A DNA stretch of 64,000 nucleotides from Oidiodendron maius Zn. Taxonomy: Eukaryota; Ascomycota; Leotiomycetes; Myxotrichaceae. Location: the NCBI GenBank assembly GCA_000827325.1, contig KN832870.1, forward strand, positions 2,418,001 through 2,482,000. Reading direction: 5' to 3'. Positions 32,065 to 44,402 of this stretch are shown here, one piece after another. A model generated the notes under the pieces. The model was given only the letters and a program-made list of their open reading frames with translations. It was not told the DNA's origin and made no database searches. Position numbers and translations under genes: made by a program. Positions within the stretch are counted from its first letter, which is position 1, and each line of letters opens with the position of its first letter.

Positions 32065-33916
32065 CTACGAGGGAACATCTATTATTTTCCCTGGATTCAT
32101 AATCCAGTGCGGATCCAGGGCGCTCTTGATAGATTCCATAACACCTAGAGTGTCAGGTCCGACCTCCATAAATAGGGCTTCTTTCTTTCCGATACCGATG
32201 CCATGTTCACCCTAAATGAGTCAGTCGAAGTAAAGTTAACTAGGATGGAGGTCAACTCACAGTGCATGTGCCTTCCATGTCTAAGGCTCTCTTAACCATA
32301 TTCTTCACGCACCTTTCCACCTTCTCCCTCTCTCCCTCAACTGTCCGGTCGTACATGATACTCTCGTGGAAATTCCCGTCTCCAATATGGCCAAGAATAC
32401 TGGCGAACAAACCGAGCTCGTCCATCTCCTTCTTGCTGACCTCGATGATGTCTGCTAGTCTTGAAAATGGCACTGCAACATCCGTACTCCAAACTTCGCC
32501 TCCCTCCTTTCTCAATGCTAGCATCGACCAGAGACTTTCTTTCCGCGCGGACCACAAGAGTTTCTGCTCTTTTGCATCCTTGGCAAATTCGAAGTCCCCA
32601 CCCTTGTGCATCTTAGCAATAGCAGACACCATTGAGATGTTTTCCTTGACTGAGGCTTTGGTCCCGCTGAATTTGAAGAAGAGCGTCGGCTTCTCTTTCC
32701 ATTTCCTTGGAGATGTCAAGCCGGAAAGATTGACGACCTTCATCTGCACCTCATCCATGATCTCCATGGCAGCAACCTGGATACCGGCTCTCATGACTCC
32801 AGCAGCGGCCGAGGCCGCGTCTCGGATGGAAGGGAACGTGACGACGGCAACAGAAAATTCCTGCGGCACAACAGCGAGCTTCAAGGTAATCTCCGTAACT
32901 AGACCGAGGGTACCTTCGGAACCCACGAAGAGACTGTTGAGGTTATATCCCGCCGAGGACTTCCTTGGGCGGCGCTTCGTCTTGACAATCGTACCATCTG
33001 CAAGGACGACCGTAAGGTTGATGACCCAGTCCTTCATGGTACCATAACGGACAGCATTCGTTCCAGAGCAGTTCGTGCCTACCATGCCTCCAATTTTGGC
33101 AGTCGGGCCAGGGTCGGGTGGGAAGAAGAGCCCAGACTCGCGTCTCGCCAGCTCCTCGTTCAACTCCATCCAGGACACGGAGGGTTGAACAACGATATCC
33201 ATGTCACCTGGGTTGAATTGCAAGATTTTATCCATGTAGGCAAAGTCGACTGAGATACCGCCATATGGGGCGGAGAAGTTGCCTTCGAGGCTGGAACCTC
33301 CGGAAAAGGGGATAATAGGGACGCGGTACTTGCAGCAGATCTTGGCAATCTTGGATACTTCCATTGTGGATTTGGGGTACGCTACAGCGACTGGGAGGCC
33401 ATCGATATTGGTCGAGGACCACTCCGAGTACCCATGGGCTTTCAGGTCTTCCGGGTCGGTTGAGATGGCATCATCATCACCTATGGCTTGACGGATTTCC
33501 TTGATTGCCTAAGTAGCTCAGTAAGGTACACAGGGAGGCAGCATGAGGGCTAGTCGGTGGTTGCTTACGGCTTCCATCTCAGTGATATTAGCATATACCG
33601 GCTGACCGCCCAGCTTTGCGGGGTTGGAATACGCCTTTTCTTTCCGTCTCCTCAGCTCTGCAGCCTTTGTCGCAACATAATGGCCCGCGAAGGCGGTCAT
33701 GGTAGCAAGGCCTAGGACTCGCAAGGTCGTCCAGCCACTGTTTGGTGGTCTACCACTTGGCAACCTCTTTACCGGCGAGGCATTTGAGCTGTTCCATCTG
33801 CATCTCGCGCCCGATCCGTTCACCCCTTGCGGGGTTGATGTAAGGATGTTGGCTTTTATTTTCCTGCACGCGACCACCCCGCATCTGCCCCCTTTCGGGA
33901 GGATCTGGGCCGACAT
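32065..33916 (-). CDS. DLD1: D-lactate dehydrogenase (cytochrome), mitochondrial
   Basis: Three exons, 33569-33916, 32261-33508 and 32065-32211, give about 580 residues, close to yeast Dld1. It oxidises D-lactate to pyruvate and passes electrons to cytochrome c. The FAD-binding PCMH domain shows RVPIIPFSGGSSLEG, DIVVQPSVSWMELNEEL, GLFFPPDPGPTAKIGGMVGT, TNAVRYGTMKDWVINLTVVL and GYNLNSLFVGSEGTLGLVTE. The substrate domain includes ILGHIGDGNFHESI and the last exon adds GEHGIGIGKKEAL and HWIMNPGKI, both family signatures. The start at 33916 gives an Arg/Ser-rich N-terminus and one hydrophobic segment (TLRVLGLATMTAFAGHYVA) fitting mitochondrial targeting and anchoring. The frame is open another 140 nt upstream but without an ATG. 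Confidence 0.93.
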
Positions 33917-35453
33917 TTGTTTCAAGGGCAAATTTGCCAAGCCGTTGCTGCGCCCTCTGCTTGTCCTTCGCTGGGTGTTCGAGAAGCCGTCGATCTTACC
34001 CGGCTCTTGGGATCCGTCTACTGTCTTTGTCCGGCACTCGCGACTGAGATGGGGCAACTATGGCAGCGCATTGCCGACAAGGAGGGGCTGGCTCTAGAGG
34101 AGGGGCAGAGACGCAGCAGCAGCAAGCGGTCCTCAGAGTAAGAGCAAGAACCAAGAACCAGAAGAGGAGCGATGGCAAGGAGCCATACGAGAAGAGCGGA
34201 AGTGCAGGTCGCGCCGTTTTATATTTTAGAGCCCGTGACGGGTGCCAGAGTGGAGTTCTGGACTGGTCCCTGAGCTAAGGATGACCATTAATGTTCATTG
34301 CAACCTGTCGTCCACTCCCACTACCGTCTGGCACTATGCCATCTGGACAGGCGTGGTTCACAGGTCGTACAGTCTTGCAGCCAAAGGCAGATCTCTGTCC
34401 GCCACCGACGAGCATGGCTACGATCGAAGCAGCATAGCACGTCTTCACTCGGGGCGCCTTCTCCCTGCCAGATCTATCCCACTCTCTCCCCGGGGCTCAC
34501 CACCCGGGCTGCCAGTAGTTCTGACCGGTCTGCCATAGATGACACCACCAGAGGACGCCGTCACCCCACGCGCGAAATATCTAATTGCTCCGTAATGGCA
34601 CGAGCGGGGCATCGAAGGTTTCCCCGCAATCGGGTGATGCCACCCTGCCCTGCGTCTGCACAGGCGCCTTGGGAGAGGGAGACGGAGACGGCGATGTCAT
34701 CGATTCCCAAGAGAGAGGAGGCACGCGGCCTCTTCCCCTCTCCAGCGTGACCTAATGAAAATCACCACTGAGCCTCGTCGTGCAGCCCGAGTTGGAGGGG
34801 GCAGGAGCAGCATCGTCGACGTGGTACCGCGCGAGCATTGCCTGGCAAGGAACCACGTAAGAGGTAGAGTATTATTACCATATAGGAATGCGTGAGCAGC
34901 CGGCGACGGTGACCCCCAACCCAACGCCTCACCTCCTCTTTGCCGCCTTCCCAACTCGACCCCCGGGCAGGCTGGGCGGAGGCGCCCTTGTGACGGCAAA
35001 AAGCCGCAAATATGAAAAGATGTACACGGCGTGGCAGCGAGCTGGCGCACCACGGCGGCGCCAGAGGCCAGGGAATGCATGGGGGTGCCAGAGGAGGGGC
35101 GAGTAAAGTTTGGCCTGGATGGTACCTGTGGCATTGAGTTTGGGCGCTGCAGGAACAAGATTTTCCTCTGCTTTCTTTTTCCATCTTGGACCTGCCGTGG
35201 TGGATCTAGCTGACCGACTCTGCGGCGAAAGGTCACCATCACTAAACTCAGGAGGGTTCAGGGCCTTGGACTCGGGTCTCTAGCTTCTGTGAGACTGGGA
35301 ATGGTACATGGTTCATAAATTTTTTTTTTCTTGCTATCTGCATATCTTATCTCCTGCGACGTGCGCAAAACGTGTGCAGCCCTAGAAGGCCCGAAGTACC
35401 TTACTCCATCCCACAACCCGTCGCCAACCCGTAAACGCGAAGAAATGATACGC
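33917..35453. other. Intergenic: DLD1 promoter and eS4 3' flank
   Basis: About 1.5 kb, GC-rich for this window at 34880-35100. Several overlapping frames of 70-180 codons occur on both strands, none with domain-like sequence. No gene supported. A T-run at about 35320-35329 lies near the expected 3' end of the eS4 transcript. Confidence 0.45.
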
Positions 35454-36584
35454 TTAGTGGCCAGCAATGGCCTGTGCACGTCTACGATCTCTCTCCTCTG
35501 CAATGGTAAGCTTGACGCCCTTGCCCTTGGGCAGGGAGATCCACGGCTTCTCCGAGCCAATGACAAAGACATTGTTCTCGCGTGTGGCGAACGAATTGTC
35601 GATGGCGTCCTTGATATGGACGATGTTGAAGCCTCCGTCGTGACGCTCACGGTGGGTGATGACTCCAACGCGGCCCATGTTACGACCACCAGTCGCCATG
35701 GCAATGACACCGGTATCGAACTTGATAAAGTCCGTGATCTTACCAGTGGCGAGATCAATCTTCACGGTGTCGTTGACCTTGATGAGGGGGTCAGGGTAGC
35801 GAATACTAAAGGCAGAATTTCGTCAGTATTTTGCTCGAAATTGATACACCAACCGTCGATCTAGCTCTAATCTTCCCAGGAGGATCGACCACAGCTTGGA
35901 CCAACGGCTGAATGATGTCTGACAGAACTCACGTTCTAGCATCGTGCGTGACCAAGAATGGGATTCCGCCCTTGCCCAATTGCACTCTCTTGACCTTTCC
36001 GAGCTTGTATTCGGCCTCCTCGGCCTGAATCCGGTGGACGGTGAAGCGGCCTTTGGTGTCGTAGACCAGGCGGAAGTTCTCGCCAGTCTTATCGATAGTG
36101 ATGACGTCCATGAAGCCGGCCGGGTAGGTGGCATCGGTGCGAACCTTGCCATCGACCTTGATCAACCGCTGCATGACGATCGCCTTGGTCTCGCGAGCGT
36201 TGAGAGCATACTTAAGACGATTTCGAATGAAGACGATCAGTGGCATGCAGTCACGGAGCTTGTGGGGACCAGCGGAGGGACGAGGAGCGTAGGAACCGGA
36301 GAGCTTGTCGAGCAGCCAATGCGATGGCGCACTGAGGCGCTTCTGATGCTTCTTTCTGCAAGACGGATAATATTAGTACATGCCTGGTATCTTGATACAA
36401 AGCGCTCTCAATCACGAGAGGTTGAATGGGAATCAGGAGACTCCTGATATACCATCACAATGGGAAATATTTCGATTTCCCAATGTGAGATTTGAGTCCA
36501 TCGGAGCACCGCAGATTATGCTGGAGTTTCCGTGTTGAAGAGTAGAGAATGGGATGCGAGAGACACTTACATTCCACGCGCCAT
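35454..36584 (-). CDS. RPS4: Small-subunit ribosomal protein eS4
   Basis: Three exons, 36571-36584 (14 nt, MARG plus two bases), 35933-36355 and 35454-35805, give about 262 residues, the normal eS4 length. It is a core protein of the cytosolic 40S subunit. Recognisable blocks are [36 protein letters not shown], the S4 region [40 protein letters not shown] and the KOW-containing tail [18 protein letters not shown]. The tiny first exon ending in the fifth codon and the 215- and 127-nt introns, longer than others here, are typical of fungal ribosomal protein genes. Confidence 0.97.
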
Positions 36585-37625
36585 TGCGATTGTCTCTCAA
36601 TAGAACTGAGATACAAATAGATGGGTGCCGGTGGTGGTTGCGACGTTGTGGATTAAAGTGCGGATCGAAAGTTTTCAGATTTCCGCTGTGTGATTCTCAC
36701 CGGCGCTAGTGCAGAGCTAAGCGAAAAGTTCAAAGAGAGAAGCCCTCTACGCGACTGCACAGCCACCTTTTGACAAGCCACCCACTTAGAATCAGCCATT
36801 AGTCATGTGATCACGCGCTTCCACCAGGGGTTGCAGCAGCTCATGGGACACTCGAAGTTCAAAACTGCTTATAAATCTCCAACGCAAAACAAAAGAAAAT
36901 TCCCAAGAGCCCATTTTGTTCTCCGTAATTAGCTCTATATCTCAGTGTATTTTATGTTTATTCAAAAAGTGTGGTTTGTGTCGCGAACTACTATTGACTT
37001 TCGTGGGTGTCCCATGAGCTGCTGCAACCCCTGGTGCTTCGACGCGGGTGCGTAAAACTGCAAGAACAACTCATTATCTTCTTTCTCTTGCACTTCACTT
37101 CTATCTCTGCCCTACTCTCGCCCCATAGCGATTGATGAGGTCAAGCGAAACCACATCCTTCTCGGATTATTCCGACTATAAAATCTCACATTGAACCGCA
37201 CTGTCTCACCATTCCTCAACTTCCCTTCCCGAGATTTCCAGTCCACACGCGGATAGCTGCAGTGCAGCTTATTTGGTCTTTGGTTCATTTCCAGCTCTCT
37301 TTCCTACTCATCTACGTTGTACGTTCCCTGGTTCTGTACGCCACTCTACCAATGCAGTTCTGTCTAGCATCTATCTGCTTTGTTAGAGAGGGCTCACTGT
37401 ATCACGCTCACCTTCATCTAATCTTTCACCAGCTGCGTGTCTTTCTTGTGACAATATACTGACAAATTGCTTCGCAATCAGCAAGTCAGCTACCTGCCCA
37501 ACGAATCCGAATCTATCATCCCAATCACAGGGCCAGCCTTTCGAATGTTGCCCTTATGCCTGTTACCTAATCCCGGAGTACTGCATTAGGCGTGCACTCA
37601 CTCTGTCTCAACACCATAAGCCAGG
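36585..37625. other. Divergent upstream region of eS4 and RdRP with inverted repeat
   Basis: About 1 kb between the start codons of the eS4 gene (-) and the RNA-dependent RNA polymerase gene (+). It contains a 30-bp perfect inverted repeat at 36822-36851 and 37007-37036. From about 37080 the plus strand is pyrimidine-rich, as expected for a fungal promoter and 5' leader. Confidence 0.55.
36822..37036. repeat. Inverted repeat with perfect 30-bp arms
   Basis: The left arm 36822-36851 starts CACCAGGGGTTGCAGCAGCT. The right arm 37007-37036 is its exact reverse complement, 155 bp away. Flanking bases continue the similarity imperfectly: CGCG plus a few bases lies outside both arms, and GAAGT-CAA-like sequence lies inside. 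The spacer is AT-rich with no coding frame. The size and layout fit a MITE or a solo pair of terminal inverted repeats; no clear target-site duplication is visible. Confidence 0.85.
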
Positions 37626-40600
37626 ATGAACGCCACTCCAGGCTCCGTTCGGCGTACTCCGTGGCCTCCTCGAGCTGCCCATCCAAATTCGGATCATGCC
37701 ATTAAGCGACCAACCTCCCGCAGACCCGGGACACAGCTACGAGCTGCCAGTGGGAACGCTACCCGTCAACAGCAAGTGCCAGACCTCAAGCAGGTGTACG
37801 AATGGAGCAAATTCCCTGAGCTTACTATTCGATTGCGAAATCTGTCTCCCAATACAACCACTTGGGACATATATCGAAATTTCAAAAAGCATGGCTCCAT
37901 CGTCATGATCGAGATCTATCAGGGGAGAAGTGGTACGCGTGATGGCGGAGGCAAGATTAGGTTTTCACCTCCTCCTCGTGAAGCGTTTTGGGTAAAGCCG
38001 GGTTCTATAAACCGTCACGAGATGAGAATGGAAAATGGCCATGACGGATACATATGCATCGTGGAGCTCGATGAGAGGAACAGAAATCGCCCTTTTACGG
38101 TGAGAAGTCCAATAAATAAAACTGTCGAGTACGATGAGAAGATGAAGCTTATCCCTTCGTCACTGCATTTCGGTGTCATGCTTGGTCCAGAATCTTTCAT
38201 GACCATGCAGAGGATAAGCGCTATGCCTGGAGATGAGTTATCCCTTGTGGTCGACCTTCTTCGGAACAGACTTGTTGCAACCTTTATGGTTGATTTTAAG
38301 GATCCTAGAAGCCAGTGGGACACGAGCTATGTCAGCAGGTCTCGAATCTCGGAATACGATCGAAAGAATAAGTACATGTTCCAAATTCCATTCACTCAGC
38401 TGAAAAAAATCTATCGCGTGGATCTGAGCAACGCCATGGTCGCATTGATTATATCGTTGGACAGCCCACCAGCATTTTACCGTAGGAGGGGAGATGAAAA
38501 ATCCTGCCACTCCAACGAGACTCTGTTATGGACAGACTTTGACAGCTGGTACAGGCAGACGGATATTGTGTATGATCCGTATCAGCTTGCGAATGCTACT
38601 GTTGCACTTCATAAAGAGCAGCCTGTCATCGATATTGGTATGTATAATGATGTACTGCTGTTGATTTTCTGCTGACAGACATAGGCCGATGGACAACATA
38701 CAAGTTCATTCTCAATACGAAACAAAACAACTCCAATACATACTTGAAGATTAAGCAAGCTTTACAAGACTTCAATATTGAGATAGTTACCCTTGAAAGT
38801 CTGATGAATGTTCCAGCCCAGCCGGCTGAACTCTGGTCCTTGATCGACCATACACAATCTGCACATGCGGCTACGGATCTCCAAGACTTGGAAGGAGGCG
38901 GAGGTTCTTTTGTACTACCCTTCGAAGTACGATATCAGTTAGAAGTATGCATCTCAAGAAATCTCTTGAACGAGCATATCCTCACAAAAGAATTTGTAAA
39001 GACATTGTCCGAGATGGCATCCAGGGATCCCGGTAAGGCTCAAAGCATTCTCGAATACATTGCGGAACAGGACAGGAGGGTTTATGATCCAATGTCTATT
39101 TTCAAAGACAAGGAAGCTCTTGGATATTCTCCAAAATCCGAGATCCCACATTACTGTGCCTATTCGCGCAAAGTTACCATCACACCGTCGACCATATACT
39201 TCAATTCTCCTACTGTTGAAACCACAAATCGCGTGCTTAGACATTATTCTCGAGAGAATGAGGAGGGCCGCTTCCTCCGCGTTCAATTCACGGACGAGAT
39301 GACCGAGGTTTGTTGGTCGCCATACTTTGCGTGTTGTAACTGACGGATTGTAGGGTCGCATTAATTCTTGCGCCGACAAGCAGAGAAACGATGAGCTATT
39401 CACCAGAGTTTATCGGACACTGTTCAATGGCATCCGCATCGGAGACCGCCATTATGAGTTTTTAGCATTTGGAAACTCACAGTTCCGCGAGAATGGGGCG
39501 TACTTCTTTTGCCCCACCGAGCATTTATCTTGCGATGATATACGCCAGTGGATGGGTAACTTTTCACACATAAAAGTTGTTGCCAAGTATGCCGCTCGCC
39601 TAGGGCAGTGTTTTTCTACGACTAGAGCTATCTATGGACTCTCAAAGCCGGATATTGTGAAGATTTCGGACATTGAAAGAAATGGGTATTGCTTTACTGA
39701 CGGGGTGGGCAAGATTTCTCCATTTCTTGCTCAGATGATCACTGCTGAACTGGGCCTGCGTTTCAAGACTGCTCCATCTGCTTTCCAATTCCGCCTTGGT
39801 GGATGCAAAGGTGTTCTTGTGGTGTCACCAGAAGCCAAAGATAAGGAGGTCCATATTCGCAAGTCACAGCAGAAATTCATCGCTACCTATAATGGATTGG
39901 AGATCATCAGATGGTCAAAGTTTTCTTGTGCAACGCTAAATCGCCAAACAATAACTATACTATCTGCTCTTGGAGTTCCTGACGAAGTATTCTTGAAAAT
40001 GCTGAGTGAACAGCTTTCAAACTACCAAGCTGCAATGAGTGATCACGCGGTCGCGCAAAGCCTCCTCTCAAAATATATTGATGATAATCATATGACGATC
40101 AATATTGCGACAATGATTCATAATGGATTCATGGTCCAGAGAGAACCGTTCGTTATATCGCTCCTGCATCTTTGGAGAGCGTGGTCAATAAAACTCCTTA
40201 AAGAAAAGGCCAAGATTATCGTGGAGAACGGAGCGTTCTTACTTGGATGTATTGATGAAACTGCCACTCTGCGGGGCTATTCGAAGCCAAAAATCGTACC
40301 GGGCCAGACATTCACGGAAGAAGAATTACCCCAGATATTTGTCCAAGTCCCATCAAAATCGGATTCGAACAAGTACAATGTTATCGAAGGTATCTGCCTC
40401 GTCGGCCGCAACCCATCACTTCACCCTGGCGATCTAAGAGTGGTACAAGCTATTAATGTACCAGCTTTACACCACCTTAGAGATGTCGTTGTATTTCCAC
40501 AAACTGGAGAAAGAGATGTTCCAAGTATGTGCTCTGGTGGAGACTTGGATGGAGATGACTTTTTCGTTATATGGGATAAAGAGTTACAGCCTCCAGAGTG

Positions 40601-42053
40601 GAATTGCGATCCCATGAACTATGCAGCCCCTACTCCAAAAACTCAAAGCCAACCAGTCAAAGTCACCGACTTGATGAAATTCTTCGTTAGATTTATGAAG
40701 AACGACTCTTTACCTACTATTGCACATGCTCATCTAGCCCAGGCAGATTATCTAAATGACAGCGTGAAGGAACCCAAATGTAGGTTTTAAATACAGTGTA
40801 TGCTCTGATTGGCTAATCAATATTTCATAGGTCTTGAATTGGCAACTTTGCACTCAAAAGCGGTGGACTACGTGAAAACGGGACAACCAGCAGAGATGCC
40901 GAAACGCCTTAGACCCCCAAAATGGCCTCACTTTATGGAGAAGCGGTATAAGCCTAAGGATGCTACCTATCACTCCGAAAAAATTCTAGGTCAACTGTAC
41001 GACAAAGTTGAAAGCGTGGATTTTATACCGCAGTACCAAGAGCCTTTTGATAGGCGTATCTTAAGAGCCTACAAGCTTGATGATACGCTTTTGAAGACTT
41101 GTCGCCAAATTAAGTCAAAGTATGATACGGCTATGCGAAGAATAATGGCGCAGCAAGAGGTCAAGACGGAATTCGAAGTGTGGTCAACCTTTGTCCTGTC
41201 TCGCCCACGTGTCGGTACTGATTATAAAACCCAAGAAGAAATGGCTAGATATTCAGGTGACTTGAAAAACAGATTCCGGATGGTATGCGTTGAAAAAGCT
41301 GGCAGTAAAGATTTTGCTGTGCTAGGGCCATTTATTGCTGGCATGTATCGTGTTACTAAGGAAGAGCTGGACATAGCACTAGCAGAGTGCCGCTCTACAA
41401 AGCTAGTAGGTGGTCGTGAGGTTCCTAAGCGCAAGATGGAGCCAAAATACATGCCGCTAATATCTTTCCCATGGCTATTTGAAAAAGAACTAGCCCGTAT
41501 TGCCACCGGAATCGAAGTCGCAGAAGCCCTTGATATTCATGGCCTTAAGCCTCTTGTTCTCAGAGGTGATCCGAACAGGCAGCGGCAGCGTGCTGGTGGG
41601 GAGGGCGATTTCGACGATTTTATCCAGCAAGATGATGGAGTCATAGTCCACCGCGGCGAAGTTCTAGACCTGTTCCACCCGGATGTCGAATCGGAAGACC
41701 TTTCTGGAGAGAGTGATTTCGAGGAAGCCCGTCTGCTATACTCTTTGGCCCAAGAGCAATCGGGCGAAGTTGCACTCGGTACCCCTTACAAGCCCGAACC
41801 AGTTCTTGATCATCCTCTTAGCGGTACAGGAGTAGAAGATGTTGTGCCACAACTCAAGTTGGATGGTCTGACCGACCCACACGCGACCGCTAGACTTGCT
41901 CATACAGTTCCACCAGAGGCATTAGTGGAGGCTGTGGATAAGCATCTGGGACGAGATATTGAGGAAGAGATCGAAGAGGAAGTTGTGGATCTGGAGGTCG
42001 AGAAAAGCGCTCTAGAAAAACTTGAAGAAATGATGGCTTCTTGGCGGCATTAA
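37626..42053 (+). CDS. RNA-dependent RNA polymerase of SAD-1/Rdp1 type
   Basis: Four exons, 37626-38637, 38685-39307, 39354-40779 and 40831-42053, with introns of 46-51 nt, give about 1427 residues. It is a cellular RdRP that makes double-stranded RNA for Dicer in RNA silencing. The catalytic loop CSGGDLDGDDFFV carries the DLDGD metal-binding motif at about residues 942-946. Upstream are GYCFTDGVGKISPFLA and FQFRLGGCKGVLVV, typical of the fungal enzyme. Near residue 65 is an RRM-like region, LTIRLRNLSPNTTTWDIYRNF through KIRFSPPPREAFW, found in the Rdp1/SAD-1 clade rather than QDE-1. Residues after 1330 are acidic. SAD-1 in Neurospora acts in meiotic silencing of unpaired DNA; membership here is inferred from the motif pattern. 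All catalytic residues look intact. Confidence 0.93.
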
Positions 42054-42394
42054 AGTTTGGGGGATAAATGCCATATTGCATGTGTTTGCCTGGCATTGAA
42101 GCTACAATCGGGAGTGGCACGGGAGTGAGCGTTGCATTGACATAGGAGTTCATCGATTAGAGAGATACCAGGTAGCCGAATCTTTAACTCTGGCATGGCT
42201 GCAAAGGTGAAGTTTAGGTCTAAATTATCGCGCTATTCTAGCTCCAAGTATACTCTCTGGCTACTTAGACGACACGAGAACAATGTCTGAGCGGGGAGTT
42301 TGAACCGCATTTCACTCTACGCACTTTAACTCCAATCTATCCTTACAATGAGCCAGCTAAAACATGCTGACGACAAGTCATATAGCGCCCCCTC
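42054..42394. other. Convergent intergenic region
   Basis: About 340 bp between the RdRP and acyltransferase stops. No gene seen. Confidence 0.5.
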
Positions 42395-43756
42395 CTAACC
42401 AAGAAATTCAACAAACTCCCTCCATTTGGCATCGGCTTGTAAAGCCTCAAAATCCTGATTGGATAATGCCATGACAGCGTCAATATCGCCTTGTCTGCTC
42501 TGGGGCATCAGGTAACAAAGTGAGAGCGCATCTGGAAGCTTTGGCCGCATGACAAAATCGGGTTTCCCTAGTATATCTCCAAAGCTGGCGTCGTACAGCT
42601 TCTGGGCGACCCAACTTGTCAGCATGATGTCTGCCTCCAAATTCATCCTTGCCCCGTAGTTGATCGTGGTTTTGTCCTTCTCGGTTTGCAAAAGCCGGAA
42701 GAAAGAGCGCATAGCGTGGTCGTTAATCTGTCCTAGATCTCGACGGACCTTGATGGCCAGAGCTGAGAGTGGTTCGGTCAGAGCCTCTTTCAGTGGTACC
42801 GAGGTGGAGCAGCACATAACGGCGTGACCCATGTATCCTTCGTGAATAGGAGGATCGACCTTTCTACGCCCGTTAACAGCACGAAGTAGTGCTGTATTGC
42901 TATCCTTGGGAAGATGGGCTGAGCGAGCTGCTGCAATTCTAATCCAAAGAAATGTAGAAACGGCATCATTGGCTGATATGTATTTAATGTCAGAGTCTGG
43001 AGAGCAGAGTTTAGAGGCCTCGGCTTTCAGTGCTGATATGCTCGCACGAGGGATGCGGAAACTCCTCCACAGTCCCTCGGATGGTGGAGGAGGCCATGTA
43101 GATCCTGTGGTGCTCAGTTCAGACTGTTTCCTGATATGCTCTAGAGAGAGAGGCTCCTGGCCCGGCTTGAGAGGCGGAACAATCGTATGGGGATCGGCGT
43201 TAGCCCAATGGATGTACTCCTCCGAAGGCTTCTCTCCATGGCACAGACCGGCAAACTGGCAGATGAACTGGTCGTTTCCATTTGCATCCATGACACAGTG
43301 GAAAGTACAGATTGTTAGCAGCAGGCCACCCTTGACAAAATTTGCCTGCATTATGCAAACGGGCTTGACCACATCGATAGGATACATATTTCCAAAGCCG
43401 TATGCTGGAGAGAGGATACTCCCGTCCAGCATGGAACAAGGGGCTCGAGCCTTGACTAGGTCTGCATAGCTTGGACATAGATCTGTGCAGTCTTTGACAT
43501 GAATGAATCGAGAGCTTGCCTCGTGCGGCTCATACCTGACAATCTTATACGTTCCCGTACTGCTGTCACCGAAGCCCTCACTGATGACTTGACCAGCAAG
43601 CCAAGGGTATACTTGGATGATATCCTCGGCGGCTTTTTCGAGAGTAGCTACAACAGGCGCTTGCTGAGATTCATCCTCCAATGGGAAGCCCAGAGTAATT
43701 AGAGTGTAGGTGGGGGTGAGTTGTCCCAAAGGACCGAGTTCTTTCTCATTGGCCAT
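42395..43756 (-). CDS. BAHD-type acyltransferase (trichothecene 3-O-acetyltransferase-like)
   Basis: Intronless frame of about 453 residues from ATG at 43756; the frame stays open five codons further without an ATG. Acyl-CoA-dependent transferases of this family move acyl groups onto hydroxyls of secondary metabolites. The catalytic HxxxDxxG motif is present as HCVMDANG near residue 160. A C-terminal motif ASFGDILGKPDFVMRP near 405 takes the place of the DFGWG motif of plant BAHD enzymes, as in fungal TRI101-like members. Other family blocks are PWLAGQV near 55 and YISANDAVSTFLWIRI near 265. No signal peptide is visible, so a cytosolic enzyme is likely. There is no polyketide synthase, peptide synthetase or terpene cyclase in the window, so the substrate cannot be guessed. 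Confidence 0.88.
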   Translation of the reverse strand: MANEKELGPLGQLTPTYTLITLGFPLEDESQQAPVVATLEKAAEDIIQVYPWLAGQVISEGFGDSSTGTYKIVRYEPHEASSRFIHVKDCTDLCPSYADLVKARAPCSMLDGSILSPAYGFGNMYPIDVVKPVCIMQANFVKGGLLLTICTFHCVMDANGNDQFICQFAGLCHGEKPSEEYIHWANADPHTIVPPLKPGQEPLSLEHIRKQSELSTTGSTWPPPPSEGLWRSFRIPRASISALKAEASKLCSPDSDIKYISANDAVSTFLWIRIAAARSAHLPKDSNTALLRAVNGRRKVDPPIHEGYMGHAVMCCSTSVPLKEALTEPLSALAIKVRRDLGQINDHAMRSFFRLLQTEKDKTTINYGARMNLEADIMLTSWVAQKLYDASFGDILGKPDFVMRPKLPDALSLCYLMPQSRQGDIDAVMALSNQDFEALQADAKWREFVEFLG

Positions 43757-44402
43757 GGCTACCAGTGGCAAAGCTGGATTCCGTATTCTTTAGACGAAGT
43801 TGATCTGGGAAAATGGGAATCGGAAGGTTCTTTGTGGAACAATGGAGAAATTCGACAGTTTATAAATTAAATATTTCGGGTATGCACAGTCGGGTGCGCA
43901 CAATCGGAGAAAGTAAGCTGAGCCAATCCTGACTCAGGCCGAGAGCGAATTCGGCTACGGCTGTCATGGGGTGGGATTGCTGTTCTCACGTGATAAGCTA
44001 CTGGCAGCTGAGAATAGAGTTTGATGATTGAGATAAGGCGATGTGTTGGAATAAGCTATGTGTCGGGCATTGGTGTTGAGGATGACCGCTTAAGGCTTGT
44101 GTGTCAATGCGGCAACATCACCATGTTACTTCGGTATCGAGAGCAGGTAAATCTTTGGCGATATCTAACCACCCACAACTCCTCACCTCCTCTAGCCACT
44201 ATGGTCTGGATTAATCTTTCCGTGAAGGATATTATGGGGAGGGCCAACGCCTATTAAAATATGCACCTCCAAATATTCTTCCAGGGAAGCCTCTCCCTTC
44301 GACCCAAACAGCATTTCGCTGAACGCCCATCTCGGAGGCCGTGAAAACAAAAGAAAATAGAAAAAAGAAAGAAAAAATCACTCTTACCTATCGAATCTCG
44401 CT
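43757..44402. other. Intergenic: acyltransferase promoter and 3' flank of GST gene
   Basis: About 650 bp. An A-rich tract (AAAAGAAAATAGAAAAAAGA, near 44348) lies at the right end. No gene seen. Confidence 0.5.

Noticed and set aside
32262-33047. Plus-strand open frame of 261 codons
   Set aside because: It lies wholly antisense to the D-lactate dehydrogenase exon, whose protein motifs are unambiguous.
36481-37193. 13-bp inverted match CAATGTGAGATTT (36481-36493 and 37181-37193) outside the 30-bp inverted repeat
   Set aside because: Its centre is about 90 bp from that of the inner repeat, so it is not an outer arm of the same element; a match of this length is compatible with chance.
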